From assembly GCF_000244755.1 (NCBI RefSeq), contig NZ_AHOO02000005.1, forward strand, positions 1,178,001 through 1,242,000: a stretch of DNA of 64,000 nucleotides, in the 5' to 3' direction. Positions 16,181 through 32,102 of the stretch are shown here, in pieces. A program made the translations under genes and the position numbers. Each line of letters begins with the position of its first letter. Positions within the stretch are counted from its first letter, which is position 1. The DNA is from Leptospira licerasiae serovar Varillal str. VAR 010 (lineage in GTDB: Bacteria; Spirochaetota; Leptospiria; Leptospirales; Leptospiraceae). The notes below the pieces were generated by a model, which made no database searches, was not told where the DNA came from, and worked only from the letters and a program-made list of their open reading frames with translations.

Positions 16181-16548
16181 GTTGTAATTTCCGCGATACC
16201 AATCTTCTCCGCGGCCTTTACTAAAGACAAATCCGCAGAATATAATTTTGCGCTTCCTAAGATGCAACTTGCAAGCAAATGTGCATCTATCCAGCCGATT
16301 CCTAGTCCCGCCAAGGAATTTCTTTCTGAAAAGATCATGGTCTCTTTATGGTTTGCGATCGGAACTTCTTTCAGGAGGGCATATTCAGTGAGAAAAGAGT
16401 TCTTATTTTTAAAATTACCCAGACTGAGCTCTCCCTCTACCATAGGATGACGTCGAACCAAACCTTGGTGTAGAAGTTCCACTAGTTTTGGATCGGATCT
16501 GCGCAGGTGATTGATCCAAACGGAAGTGTCTACTAGTACCGCCGTCAT
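16177..16548 (-). CDS. vapC: VapC toxin, PIN-domain ribonuclease
   Basis: A 123-residue PIN-domain protein. The acidic residues expected in the Mg2+ site are present: Asp7 (VDTSVWI), Glu38/Glu40 (VEGEL), Asp88 (GWIDAHLLAS) and Asp106 (YSADLSL). VapC toxins cleave tRNA or rRNA and are held inactive by VapB. The start overlaps the vapB stop by 4 bp, and its stop overlaps the AraC-type gene by 4 bp. The motifs look intact, so the toxin should be active. Confidence 0.92.
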   Translation of the reverse strand: MTAVLVDTSVWINHLRRSDPKLVELLHQGLVRRHPMVEGELSLGNFKNKNSFLTEYALLKEVPIANHKETMIFSERNSLAGLGIGWIDAHLLASCILGSAKLYSADLSLVKAAEKIGIAEITT

Positions 16549-16748
16549 TTAGGGGATTTTTTTCGGATAGGGCCTTCTGCTTTAGGATCGGTCCCTCCTA
16601 AAAGAGCCATTCTTTCTGCAGATTTTTCTCGAATAAGTGCGCGTAATCCTTCTTGGACGAGACGTGTCTTTTCTAAGATCCCGGTATAGTCTTGGGCGCT
16701 GGAGATCAGCTCGTCTGGGATGTATAGGGTGGTTTTGACAGCTGTCAT
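16545..16748 (-). CDS. vapB: VapB antitoxin
   Basis: A 67-residue protein with the VapB pattern: KTTLYIPDELISSAQDYTG, KTRLVQEGLRALIREKSAER and a C-terminal LGGTDP segment that would lie in the VapC active site. The ATG at 16748 is chosen because a consensus promoter ends 7 bp upstream of it, making the transcript probably leaderless; the longer frame to 16892 would cross the promoter. It overlaps vapC by 4 bp. It should bind VapC and repress the operon through the ATATGG half-sites in the promoter. Confidence 0.92.
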   Translation of the reverse strand: MTAVKTTLYIPDELISSAQDYTGILEKTRLVQEGLRALIREKSAERMALLGGTDPKAEGPIRKKSPK

Positions 16749-16784
16749 ATATGGTAATATATGGTTAAAATTGCCATATGTCAA
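16749..16784 (-). promoter_or_regulatory. vapBC promoter and operator; leaderless start
   Basis: On the minus strand a perfect TTGACA -35 (16784-16779), a 17-bp spacer and a TATATT -10 (16761-16756) end 7 bp before the vapB ATG, so the expected transcription start is at or next to the A of the ATG. Half-sites ATATGG at 16749-16754 and 16759-16764 and the inverted copy CCATAT at 16774-16779 overlap the promoter, fitting VapBC autorepression. Confidence 0.75.
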
Positions 16785-17013
16785 GAGAGTAGGACCGGAA
16801 AAGTGATTTGGGGACAGAAAATTGATTCCGCTTCGTGGTTGATGGGGAAAATTCTGAATGTATGCACCCTTCTTCCCAAATGAATCGCTCACTTATGTCG
16901 CATAAGAACGAGGACATCACACTAAAGTCGAGTAGTGCTTTGGGGAAGAAGGCCCAAAAATTTCTCTTCCTTGCATAAATAATGCCATCTGGCTGGGAAT
17001 CTTGGCTAAAACC
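16785..17013. other. Non-coding stretch between vapBC and the tRNA genes
   Basis: No gene is supported here. The one notable element is CTTATG-TCG-CATAAG (16892-16906), a small perfect inverted repeat. The open frame that covers part of it is the upstream extension of vapB and is rejected. Confidence 0.5.
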
Positions 17014-17043
17014 TTGACCAGGGACCCTGGGTAAAAATACTGT
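17014..17043 (+). promoter_or_regulatory. Probable promoter of the tRNA-secE-nusG operon, with palindromic spacer
   Basis: TTGACC (17014-17019) and TACTGT (17038-17043) are spaced by 18 bp, about 42 bp upstream of mature tRNA-Thr. The spacer includes the perfect palindrome CCAGGGACCCTGG (17018-17030). A weaker hairpin (GCTCC/GGAGC) follows in the leader before the tRNA. Confidence 0.5.
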
Positions 17044-17083
17044 GTATTTCTAGCTCCTATCTCTGGGAGCGGGTAGATAGACA

Positions 17084-17158
<75 letters not shown>

Positions 17159-17166
17159 GTTCGAAT

Positions 17167-17237
<71 letters not shown>

Positions 17238-17282
17238 GAGTTTTGATCCTAAAGGTTCGACAAAGTTTAGGAAGGATTTATA

Positions 17283-17465
17283 GTGAAGTTTGGCGCATTT
17301 ATACAAGAGTGTAGAGAAGAACTGAAAAAAGTTCAATGGCCGAATAGACAAGAGGTGATGCAGTCCACCATCGTAGTTCTAGTCACGGTTTTATTTTTCT
17401 CTGCTTTCCTATTCTTTTCGGATACTGCGTTTGTGAAGCTTCTTACCGGATTCTGGAATCTGTAA
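17283..17465 (+). CDS. secE: SecE, preprotein translocase subunit
   Basis: A 60-residue single-span membrane protein, the usual size of the short bacterial SecE. The amphipathic helix [20 protein letters not shown] carries the conserved KKVxWP motif, followed by one transmembrane helix ([17 protein letters not shown]). SecE clamps SecY in the Sec translocon. Start codon is GTG with GGAAGG 7-8 bp upstream. It lies in the conserved tRNA-Trp-secE-nusG order. Confidence 0.96.
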   Translation: MKFGAFIQECREELKKVQWPNRQEVMQSTIVVLVTVLFFSAFLFFSDTAFVKLLTGFWNL

Positions 17466-17481
17466 GAACTTAGGATTAAGT

Positions 17482-18036
17482 GTGATTATGATGGCTGATT
17501 TGAAATGGTATGCGTTACAGACTTATTCCGGTCACGAGAATAAGGTCCAGAAGAATCTGGAAAAGCTGATCCAACAGCGCAAGCTGGAGGAGAAGATTTC
17601 TCAAGTGCGTATTCCTACCATGGAAGTCGCCGAGATGAAGAACGGCAAAAAGAAGGTTACTAAGAAAAAACTTATGCCGGGCTACGTTCTTGTTGAGATG
17701 GATATGGACGAGGACCTTCGATTCATGATCCAAAGTCTTCCTTCTGTTTCTACTTTTGTGGGATCCAAAGATGGGGGACCGGAGCCTCTTTCCGTTGACG
17801 AAGTGAAAAATCTTTTCGCGGAAACCGGAGAGTTCCAATCAGAGGAGCCAGTTACTCCTCGCTTATTGTTTAAAGTGGGAGATAGCCTGAAGATTATCGA
17901 CGGGCCTTTCGCGAATTTTACTGGAGTCGTAGACGAGATCTTCCCGGACAAAGGAAGACTCAGAGTGAAGGTGGAGATTTTCGGACGCTCTACCCCTGTG
18001 GAATTAGATTATCTACAGGTCAAAACCGAACCCTGA
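17482..18036 (+). CDS. nusG: NusG transcription elongation/termination factor
   Basis: A protein of about 182-184 residues with the NGN domain (KWYALQTYSGHENKVQKNLE at the N-terminus, KLMPGYVLVEMDM) and a C-terminal KOW domain (FKVGDSLKIIDGPFANFTG, then GRLRVKVEIFGR). NusG binds RNA polymerase and couples it to Rho or ribosomal S10. The GTG at 17482 has AGGA at an ideal 6 bp; ATG codons at 17488 and 17491 are alternatives that change only the first two or three residues. Confidence 0.97.
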   Translation: MIMMADLKWYALQTYSGHENKVQKNLEKLIQQRKLEEKISQVRIPTMEVAEMKNGKKKVTKKKLMPGYVLVEMDMDEDLRFMIQSLPSVSTFVGSKDGGPEPLSVDEVKNLFAETGEFQSEEPVTPRLLFKVGDSLKIIDGPFANFTGVVDEIFPDKGRLRVKVEIFGRSTPVELDYLQVKTEP

Positions 18037-18077
18037 CCGGTGGGAGAACCGGGAGAAACAAATAAGGTGTTTCGCCA

Positions 18078-18506
18078 ATGGCAGCAAAAAAAGTAGTAAA
18101 GCAGATTAAGCTCCAGGTTGAAGCCGGTAAGGCCAACCCTGCTCCTCCAGTCGGACCGGCACTCGGTCAGGCAGGATTGAACATTATGGAGTTCTGCAAG
18201 CAGTTCAACGAGAGATCTAAAAACCAAATGGGTTATAAGCTCCCCGTTGTAATCACAGTATTCTCCGACAGGAGTTTTACATTCATTACCAAGTCCCCTC
18301 CGGCAGCTCTTCTTGTTAAGAAAGCGATCGGATTAGAGACCGGTTCCGCAACTCCTCATACTGTTAAGGTAGGGAAGATTTCTCGTAAGCAATTAGAAGA
18401 AATTGCTAAAACCAAAATGGAAGACTTAAACGCGAACGATCTGGACGCAGCTGTTCAAATTATCGCCGGAACTTGTCGTTCTATGGGCGTTACGGTAGAG
18501 GGTTAA
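18078..18506 (+). CDS. rplK: 50S ribosomal protein L11
   Basis: A 142-residue protein with the L11 signatures: [21 protein letters not shown] at the N-terminus (in parts), the FCKQFNERS loop, and the C-terminal rRNA-binding segment ending [10 protein letters not shown]11 binds the GTPase-associated centre of 23S rRNA. It follows nusG by 41 bp and precedes rplA by 2 bp, in the conserved order. Confidence 0.98.
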   Translation: MAAKKVVKQIKLQVEAGKANPAPPVGPALGQAGLNIMEFCKQFNERSKNQMGYKLPVVITVFSDRSFTFITKSPPAALLVKKAIGLETGSATPHTVKVGKISRKQLEEIAKTKMEDLNANDLDAAVQIIAGTCRSMGVTVEG

Positions 18507-18508
18507 TC

Positions 18509-19201
<693 letters not shown>

Positions 19202-19227
19202 GGGTGTAGTAGACGGGAGTAGGAACA

Positions 19228-19761
19228 ATGCCCAGCCAGGAAAAAATTGAAGCAGTTGCCGAATTAAAAGGCAGATTAGAAAAACGTAGCGACTTTATCC
19301 TAGCCAGCTACAGCGGACTCACAGTAGAAGAGATCACAAATCTTCGCGCGAAACTTCGTAAAGAAGGTTCCGAGATGAAAGTGATCAAGAACAATCTCTT
19401 TCTACTCGCATTAAAAGAATCCGAGAAGCATAAGGATAAGAACATCGCATTTGGGGACGAATACCAAGGCCCCCTTGCTGCGATTTTTGCGGATGCCAAT
19501 CTTCCAAGCGCAGCCAAAATCCTAAAAGAATACGCTAAGACGAATAAGAATCTTATTCTGAAAGCTGGATACTTAGACGGATCGGTTTTGAATGCAGAAG
19601 ATGTGGAAGCAATCGCGGGTCTTCCGAGCAGAGAACAACTTCTTGCTCAGATCGCGGGCGGTATCAATGGTCCGGCAAGAAGCATCGCTTCCGGCCTGAA
19701 CCAAATTATCGCAGGACTTGCAAGAGCTATCCAAGCAGTCGCAGAGAAGAACAATCAGTAG
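19228..19761 (+). CDS. rplJ: 50S ribosomal protein L10
   Basis: A 177-residue L10 (P0) with [15 protein letters not shown] at the N-terminus, the [16 protein letters not shown] segment, [12 protein letters not shown] and a C-terminal helix that carries L7/L12 dimers. The 26-bp gap before it is too short for a complete L10 leader. It precedes rplL in the usual L10-L12 pair. Confidence 0.98.
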   Translation: MPSQEKIEAVAELKGRLEKRSDFILASYSGLTVEEITNLRAKLRKEGSEMKVIKNNLFLLALKESEKHKDKNIAFGDEYQGPLAAIFADANLPSAAKILKEYAKTNKNLILKAGYLDGSVLNAEDVEAIAGLPSREQLLAQIAGGINGPARSIASGLNQIIAGLARAIQAVAEKNNQ

Positions 19762-19809
19762 AACCAATTTAGTAGTTAAAAGGACCAAACGGAATCAAAG
19801 GAGCACCAA

Positions 19810-20196
19810 ATGTCTACCACTGAAGCGTTATTAGAGCAACTCGGCAAACTTACACTTGTAGAAGCAGCCGACCTAGTTAAAAAAATGGAGGAGAAGTTCG
19901 GAATTTCCGCAGCGGCTCCAGTAGCAGTAGCAGCTGCGGCACCAGCAGGTGGCGGAGCAGCGGCAGGAGCAGATGAGCCTGCTTCCTTCAACGTTGTATT
20001 GAAAGGTTTCGGCGATAAAAAAATCGAAGTTATCAAGGTTGTTCGCGAGATCACCGGTCTTGGCTTGAAAGAAGCAAAAGACTTGGTAGAAGCTGGCGGA
20101 AAGTCTGTTAAAGACGGCGTTGCGAAAGCAGAAGCTGACGACATTAAAAAGAAATTAGAAGCTGTCGGAGCTCAAATCGAACTTAAGGCTGTCTAA
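19810..20196 (+). CDS. rplL: 50S ribosomal protein L7/L12
   Basis: A 128-residue protein with an N-terminal dimerisation helix ([20 protein letters not shown]), an Ala/Gly-rich hinge around residues 35-55, and the C-terminal domain with [25 protein letters not shown] sequence (in parts) that contacts translational GTPases. A GGAG ribosome binding site precedes it. It is followed by a hairpin-rich 135-bp gap before rpoB. Confidence 0.98.
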   Translation: MSTTEALLEQLGKLTLVEAADLVKKMEEKFGISAAAPVAVAAAAPAGGGAAAGADEPASFNVVLKGFGDKKIEVIKVVREITGLGLKEAKDLVEAGGKSVKDGVAKAEADDIKKKLEAVGAQIELKAV

Positions 20197-20291
20197 TCAG
20201 GGAGCCGAGGCTTTGTCTCCTCGATATCTGATTAAAATCCTTTCACTCAGGCAAGGAGGCCAGCGTACTTCCTTGCCTTATTGCATTTTTT
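20194..20291 (+). terminator. Hairpin pair between rplL and rpoB, probable attenuator/processing site
   Basis: TAATCAG (20194-20200) pairs with CTGATTA (20228-20234) around an inner GAGG/CCTC stem. A second stem AGGCAAGGA (20249-20257) pairs with TCCTTGCCT (20270-20278) and is followed after seven bases by T6 (20286-20291). The delayed T-run suggests partial termination, as in the E. coli rplL-rpoB attenuator with its adjacent RNase III site. The analogy is inference. Confidence 0.6.
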
Positions 20292-20331
20292 CGCGCAGTT
20301 ATAATTTTCCATCATCCCAGGGAGCACACGA

Positions 20332-24012
<3,681 letters not shown>

Positions 24013-24027
24013 GGGAAGAATGGTAGC

Positions 24028-28233
<4,206 letters not shown>

Positions 28234-28252
28234 AGGAAAGCTTTACAATAGA

Positions 28253-28292
28253 GCAGGGTCGGTAGAACTGGTAAAATAGGTCACCGGCCTGC
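28253..28292 (+). promoter_or_regulatory. Hairpin in the rpoC-rpsL intergenic region
   Basis: GCAGG (28253-28257) pairs with CCTGC (28288-28292), with CGGT/ACCG as an inner stem after a small bulge. It lies 16 bp before the rpsL start. There is no T-run. It could be a processing site or a translational control element; the function is not known. Confidence 0.3.
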
Positions 28293-28308
28293 TAAAAAGA
28301 AGAAACTC

Positions 28309-28683
28309 ATGCCTACAATTAGCCAACTTATACGTCACGGCAGGAAGAAACAGGTTAACAAATCTAAATCTCCTGCATTAAAAAGTAGCCCCCAACGTCG
28401 GGGAGTGTGCACGAAGGTGACTACCTTCACGCCGAAAAAACCGAACTCAGCTTTAAGAAAAGTTGCAAGGGTTCGTTTAACAACCGGTATCGAAGTGACC
28501 GCTTATATTCCCGGAGAGGGACATAACCTGCAAGAGCACAACGTTGTTCTGATCCGCGGGGGAAGGGTAAAAGACCTTCCAGGGGTTCGTTATCATATTA
28601 TCCGTGGTACCTTGGACACTCTCGGTATCGATAAACGTCGTAAGAGTCGTTCTAAGTATGGAACGAAAAAACCTAAGGCGTAA
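28309..28683 (+). CDS. rpsL: 30S ribosomal protein S12
   Basis: A 124-residue S12 with [13 protein letters not shown] at the N-terminus, [20 protein letters not shown] and [12 protein letters not shown]. The Lys residues that mutate in streptomycin resistance (in TPKKPNS and RVKDLPG) are the sensitive forms. S12 lines the decoding centre. It is 75 bp after rpoC, the usual start of the str operon. Confidence 0.98.
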   Translation: MPTISQLIRHGRKKQVNKSKSPALKSSPQRRGVCTKVTTFTPKKPNSALRKVARVRLTTGIEVTAYIPGEGHNLQEHNVVLIRGGRVKDLPGVRYHIIRGTLDTLGIDKRRKSRSKYGTKKPKA

Positions 28684-28694
28684 GGGAGTTTAGG

Positions 28695-29168
28695 ATGTCT
28701 AGAAGAAGAGGAAAAGTAGAACCACGCAAGATCCAGCCGGATTCGGTTTATGGAGATGCAAACATCGCTAAGTTTATCAACTGCTTGATGTTGGACGGAA
28801 AAAAATCCGTAGCAGAGTCTTTATTTTATGATGCTTTGGATCTCATCCAAAAGAAGACAGGAAACGATCCTTACGTTACTTTTAAAGAAGCATTAGAAAA
28901 CGTTAAACCTCAGGTGGAAGTAAAATCCCGCCGCGTGGGTGGTGTGACTTACCAAGTTCCTATCGAAGTTCGTCCAGAAAGACGTTTGGCTCTTGGGATC
29001 AGATGGTTGATCCGTTATTCCAGGGACAGAAACGAGAAAGGTATGGCGAACAAACTTGCTGCAGAATTTATCGAGGCTCAAAAAGGCACCGGAGCAGCAA
29101 TCAAGAAGAAAGAAGATATCCGTAAAATGGCAGATGCTAACAAAGCATTCAGCCACTATCGCTGGTAA
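28695..29168 (+). CDS. rpsG: 30S ribosomal protein S7
   Basis: A 157-residue S7 with the signature [19 protein letters not shown] then [20 protein letters not shown], and the C-terminal AFSHYRW. S7 nucleates the 30S head. Normally fusA follows; here a terminator and unrelated genes follow instead. Confidence 0.98.
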   Translation: MSRRRGKVEPRKIQPDSVYGDANIAKFINCLMLDGKKSVAESLFYDALDLIQKKTGNDPYVTFKEALENVKPQVEVKSRRVGGVTYQVPIEVRPERRLALGIRWLIRYSRDRNEKGMANKLAAEFIEAQKGTGAAIKKKEDIRKMADANKAFSHYRW

Positions 29169-29185
29169 GAATCTTTTAATAATAG

Positions 29186-29248
29186 TTCGCGGTTGCATGA
29201 GACCGCGAATAAGCTTGATGAAGGGACTCCTAAAAGGGTCCCTTTTTT
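29186..29248 (+). terminator. Tandem hairpins ending the rpsL-rpsG unit
   Basis: The first stem is TTCGCGGT (29186-29193) with ACCGCGAA (29202-29209). The second, a classical rho-independent terminator, pairs AAGGGAC (29221-29227) with GTCCCTT (29238-29244), and its T-run extends to 29248. It ends the secE-to-rpsG transcription unit. Confidence 0.9.
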
Positions 29249-29321
29249 ATTTCTATATACCCGATACCGATCTCTCCTTCTTTTATATCGACAAAAGAAT
29301 TTCGAAGGAAAGAATCAGGCC

Positions 29322-30449
29322 ATGGGACAAAAACTTTCTATCTTACTTCTTTTCTCCTTGGTATTCTCCACTTCCTGCGGGGGACCTTACGTAAAAATCC
29401 CGGATTCGGCAGAACTTGGAAAAGAGTATCCTTTTCCTGAGGAAGAATCTATCGCTAAACGGACTTTGGAGCTGACCCTTACCTCGATTAAGGAATCTTA
29501 TAAAGATGGAGCTGTCGTCAGAAGGGACGCGCATCCAAAACATCATGGCTGCGTGGCGGCTACCTTTAACGTAAAAAAAGATATAGATCCTCAGTATAAA
29601 TTGGGGATTTTTCAGCCTGGAAAATCCTACCAAAGTTTAATTCGTTTTTCTAATGGATCTCAAAAGCCGAAAGCGGATCTGGAAGGAGATATTCGAGGAA
29701 TAGGGATCAAACTTTTCGATGTGCCAGGAAAAAAGATCCTGATTGAAGAGGCACAAGAAAAGACTCAGGATTTTTTACTGATAAATCATCCTGTTCTTCC
29801 AGTTGGCGCTCCGGACGAATATCTTGCTTTATTTGAGGCAGCTTTTGCCGGTAAACCGGGTTCCTACTTTTTCGGCTGGAATCCATTTACTTGGAAACTA
29901 GGAGGCCTATCCAAAGTAAGAGCAATCCGAGGTAAAAAAATATCCAGTCCATTAGAAATTCGTTATTGGTCTACGACTCCTTATGCTTTTGGAGAAGGAA
30001 AAGCGGTTAAATACTCTGTAAAACCTTGTTCTGAAACTAAATTGGAAATACCAGATACTCCTACGGAAAATTATTTGAGAGAAACGATGAGTAAACAACT
30101 GAAGGAGTCTTCTGCTTGTTTTACTTTTATGGTCCAGATCCAAAAAGACGCTAAGTCTATGCCAATAGAAGATCCTGCAGTCGTTTGGGACGAAGAGGTT
30201 TCTTCGTTTTATCCTGTCGCGGAAATTCTAATACCTAAGCAAGAATTTACAAATGATAAGATGGATTCACTTTGTGAGAACGTTTCTTATACACCATGGC
30301 ATTCTCTTCCGGAGCATAAACCTCTTGGAGGGATTAATCGAGTTAGAAAATCGGTCTACCAGGCTATTTCCGATTACAGACACAGTCAGAATAAAACCCA
30401 GAGGAAAGAAATCGATAGAAAGGATATACCTTCTAAATTAATTCCATAA
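29322..30449 (+). CDS. Catalase-fold heme protein, putative lipoprotein
   Basis: With the ATG at 29322 (GAAGGAAAG upstream) the protein is 375 residues and begins with a signal peptide and a STSC lipobox. Catalase-superfamily features are RRDAHPKHHGCVAATF (distal His region), IRFSNGSQ, DIRGIGIKLF, LEIRYWSTTPYAFG and a late INRVRKSVYQAISDYRHSQN that could carry the proximal heme Tyr. It is shorter than classical catalases (about 480) and resembles the minimal catalase-like/SrpA-type peroxidases. An exported heme peroxidase against peroxide is plausible; activity is unproven. Confidence 0.8.
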   Translation: MGQKLSILLLFSLVFSTSCGGPYVKIPDSAELGKEYPFPEEESIAKRTLELTLTSIKESYKDGAVVRRDAHPKHHGCVAATFNVKKDIDPQYKLGIFQPGKSYQSLIRFSNGSQKPKADLEGDIRGIGIKLFDVPGKKILIEEAQEKTQDFLLINHPVLPVGAPDEYLALFEAAFAGKPGSYFFGWNPFTWKLGGLSKVRAIRGKKISSPLEIRYWSTTPYAFGEGKAVKYSVKPCSETKLEIPDTPTENYLRETMSKQLKESSACFTFMVQIQKDAKSMPIEDPAVVWDEEVSSFYPVAEILIPKQEFTNDKMDSLCENVSYTPWHSLPEHKPLGGINRVRKSVYQAISDYRHSQNKTQRKEIDRKDIPSKLIP

Positions 30450-30473
30450 ACGATCGATCATCTATTTAGTTTG

Positions 30474-30496
30474 GGCCCGGTTATTCAGACCGGGCC
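30474..30496. terminator. Strong hairpin between convergent genes
   Basis: GGCCCGGT (30474-30481) pairs with ACCGGGCC (30489-30496) around a 7-nt loop. It lies between the convergent catalase-fold and cyclase genes, and has only short T/A tracts on either side, so it is a probable bidirectional terminator. Confidence 0.65.
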
Positions 30497-30541
30497 TATC
30501 TATTTATAATTTATGGTACAAGTTAGAAGGGTTTTTGTTCT

Positions 30542-31162
30542 CTAATAAATCACCCTAAACGCTCCCTTAGTTCCGGCCGGAACATCCTTGATAGGTTCAA
30601 ACTTTAAACCTGTATCTTGTGCGTTATCGAAAACGGTTTGGGTAATTAAGATCTCTCCCGCTTCCGCAGTATCTTCTCCCAACTTACTTGCTGTGTTTAC
30701 TTCCGAGCCGAAGACGTCTGAGTCTCCTATTTTTAAAACTTTGCCGTAACCGAGTCCTACACAGAGAAGTATTTTTTCTTCAGGGATCTTGTCCTTATTA
30801 TATTCTAATAATTCCTTTTGCATTCTGATCGCAGCTTGTAATCCTTTGGCTACGTTTCGGAAGATCACTAAAAAACTATCTCCCTCCGATTTGAGAAGGA
30901 TCCCATCATGATCCTCTATGACCGGCACTAATACTCTTTCAGACTCATGGATGGTCTGTAGAAAATGAATGATTCCGAATTTTTCTACACCTCTCGAAAA
31001 TCCGGAAAGGTCGGTGAACATAATACACCAAACTTCTCCGAATAAGTCCCAGATTCGGGCATCTATTTTTTCCTTATCGGCTCCCGGTTTTAATCTTTCT
31101 AAAACTAGGTTTTCCAATCTGTCTTCGGACGCGCTTGCGAATATACTTCTTTTGAATGCCAT
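30542..31162 (-). CDS. Class III adenylate/guanylate cyclase domain protein
   Basis: A 206-residue soluble protein consisting of little more than a class III nucleotide cyclase domain. The metal-binding region is IMFTDLSGFSRGV, the hairpin segment LLKSEGDSFLVIF provides the second metal Asp and a Lys, and DVFGSEVNTASKL is the dimer-arm segment. Lys and Asp at the purine-selecting positions favour ATP as substrate. No sensor domain is seen apart from about 45 N-terminal residues. Confidence 0.87.
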   Translation of the reverse strand: MAFKRSIFASASEDRLENLVLERLKPGADKEKIDARIWDLFGEVWCIMFTDLSGFSRGVEKFGIIHFLQTIHESERVLVPVIEDHDGILLKSEGDSFLVIFRNVAKGLQAAIRMQKELLEYNKDKIPEEKILLCVGLGYGKVLKIGDSDVFGSEVNTASKLGEDTAEAGEILITQTVFDNAQDTGLKFEPIKDVPAGTKGAFRVIY

Positions 31163-31261
31163 AAGAATCGATTAGTAGGACGGTTTTGTTCGGATCCGTC
31201 GATCTATTTTTTGAAAGACTAATTCTTTAAAATCGGTTATTCTAAAAGGTGGAAGGTTAGA

Positions 31262-32101
31262 ATGAGATTCGTTTGTGAATTAAGTTGGGAATATTGCATT
31301 TCTGGCTTTGCTCTTTATCAATTAAAAATGAATTTCCTGCGGTATTATCCGATTGCAGGTCTTGCGTTTCTGATCTTTTGGGTTTGGAAAAAGGACCTTT
31401 TTCAAAAATTCAGGATCCAAAAGGATTTTCCTAAAAAGGAAAGGATTATCTTCGAATTAAAACAATCTGCGATCACTCTAATCATGTTCAGCACAATTGC
31501 CGTTTCTGTATATGTTCTAGGAAAACTAAAGATACTTCATATCAAAACCTATAAGGACTTTGCAGAATATGGACTGAGTTACGCGATATTCAGCTTTATA
31601 TTACTTACGATTTGGCATGAGACTTGGTTTTATTGGGCCCATCGAATAATGCATCACCGAAAAATTTATCCTTATGTGCATTCCATCCATCATAAATCCG
31701 TAAACCCTTCTCCTATGGCTGCTTATAATTTCCATTGGGTAGAGGCTTTTCTGGAAGGTGTATATGTTGTTCCCGCACTTTGTATACTTCCTCTGCACTT
31801 TTATGTTTTTTTAATCCATACATTCTATGCAATGATCATGAATATATGGTGGCATTTAGGTTATGAATTTTTTCCTAAAGGTTGGACTACTCATCCGATC
31901 TTGAAATGGATCAATACCTCTACCCATCATAATCTACATCACCAGAAGTTTCATGGGAATTACAGTCTATATTTCAATTTTTGGGATAGAATAATGGGAA
32001 CGAACTTTAGGGATTATTCCGAAATTTTCGAGAGTAACGCGGGTGCGGGGAAGGCGGAGGAGATCTCCGTTATCCCCTCCAGCTATTTGCAAAAATCTTA
32101 A
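31262..32101 (+). CDS. Sterol desaturase / fatty acid hydroxylase superfamily protein (copy 2)
   Basis: A 279-residue di-iron membrane enzyme with the histidine boxes HETWFYWAHRIMHH, HSIHHKSVNPSPM and HHNLHHQKFHGNY. It is the same length as, and highly similar to, the protein at 14123-14962, including the Cys-containing start (FVCELSWEYC) and the RIQKDFPK region. The C-terminal 20 residues differ. The product probably oxidises a membrane lipid. It is divergent from the cyclase gene and convergent with the metallophosphoesterase gene, whose stop is 1 bp away. Confidence 0.88.
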   Translation: MRFVCELSWEYCISGFALYQLKMNFLRYYPIAGLAFLIFWVWKKDLFQKFRIQKDFPKKERIIFELKQSAITLIMFSTIAVSVYVLGKLKILHIKTYKDFAEYGLSYAIFSFILLTIWHETWFYWAHRIMHHRKIYPYVHSIHHKSVNPSPMAAYNFHWVEAFLEGVYVVPALCILPLHFYVFLIHTFYAMIMNIWWHLGYEFFPKGWTTHPILKWINTSTHHNLHHQKFHGNYSLYFNFWDRIMGTNFRDYSEIFESNAGAGKAEEISVIPSSYLQKS

Positions 32102-32102
32102 T

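Noticed and set aside
16749..16892. Longer form of VapB starting at 16892
   Set aside because: It would place the consensus promoter and operator half-sites inside the coding region, and the extra residues do not resemble VapB.
19202..19227. L10 (rplJ) leader regulatory RNA
   Set aside because: The gap between rplA and rplJ is only 26 bp, too short for the known L10 leader fold.
28309..28683. Streptomycin-resistance substitutions in S12
   Set aside because: Both key Lys positions (TPKKPNS and RVKDLPG) have the sensitive residues.
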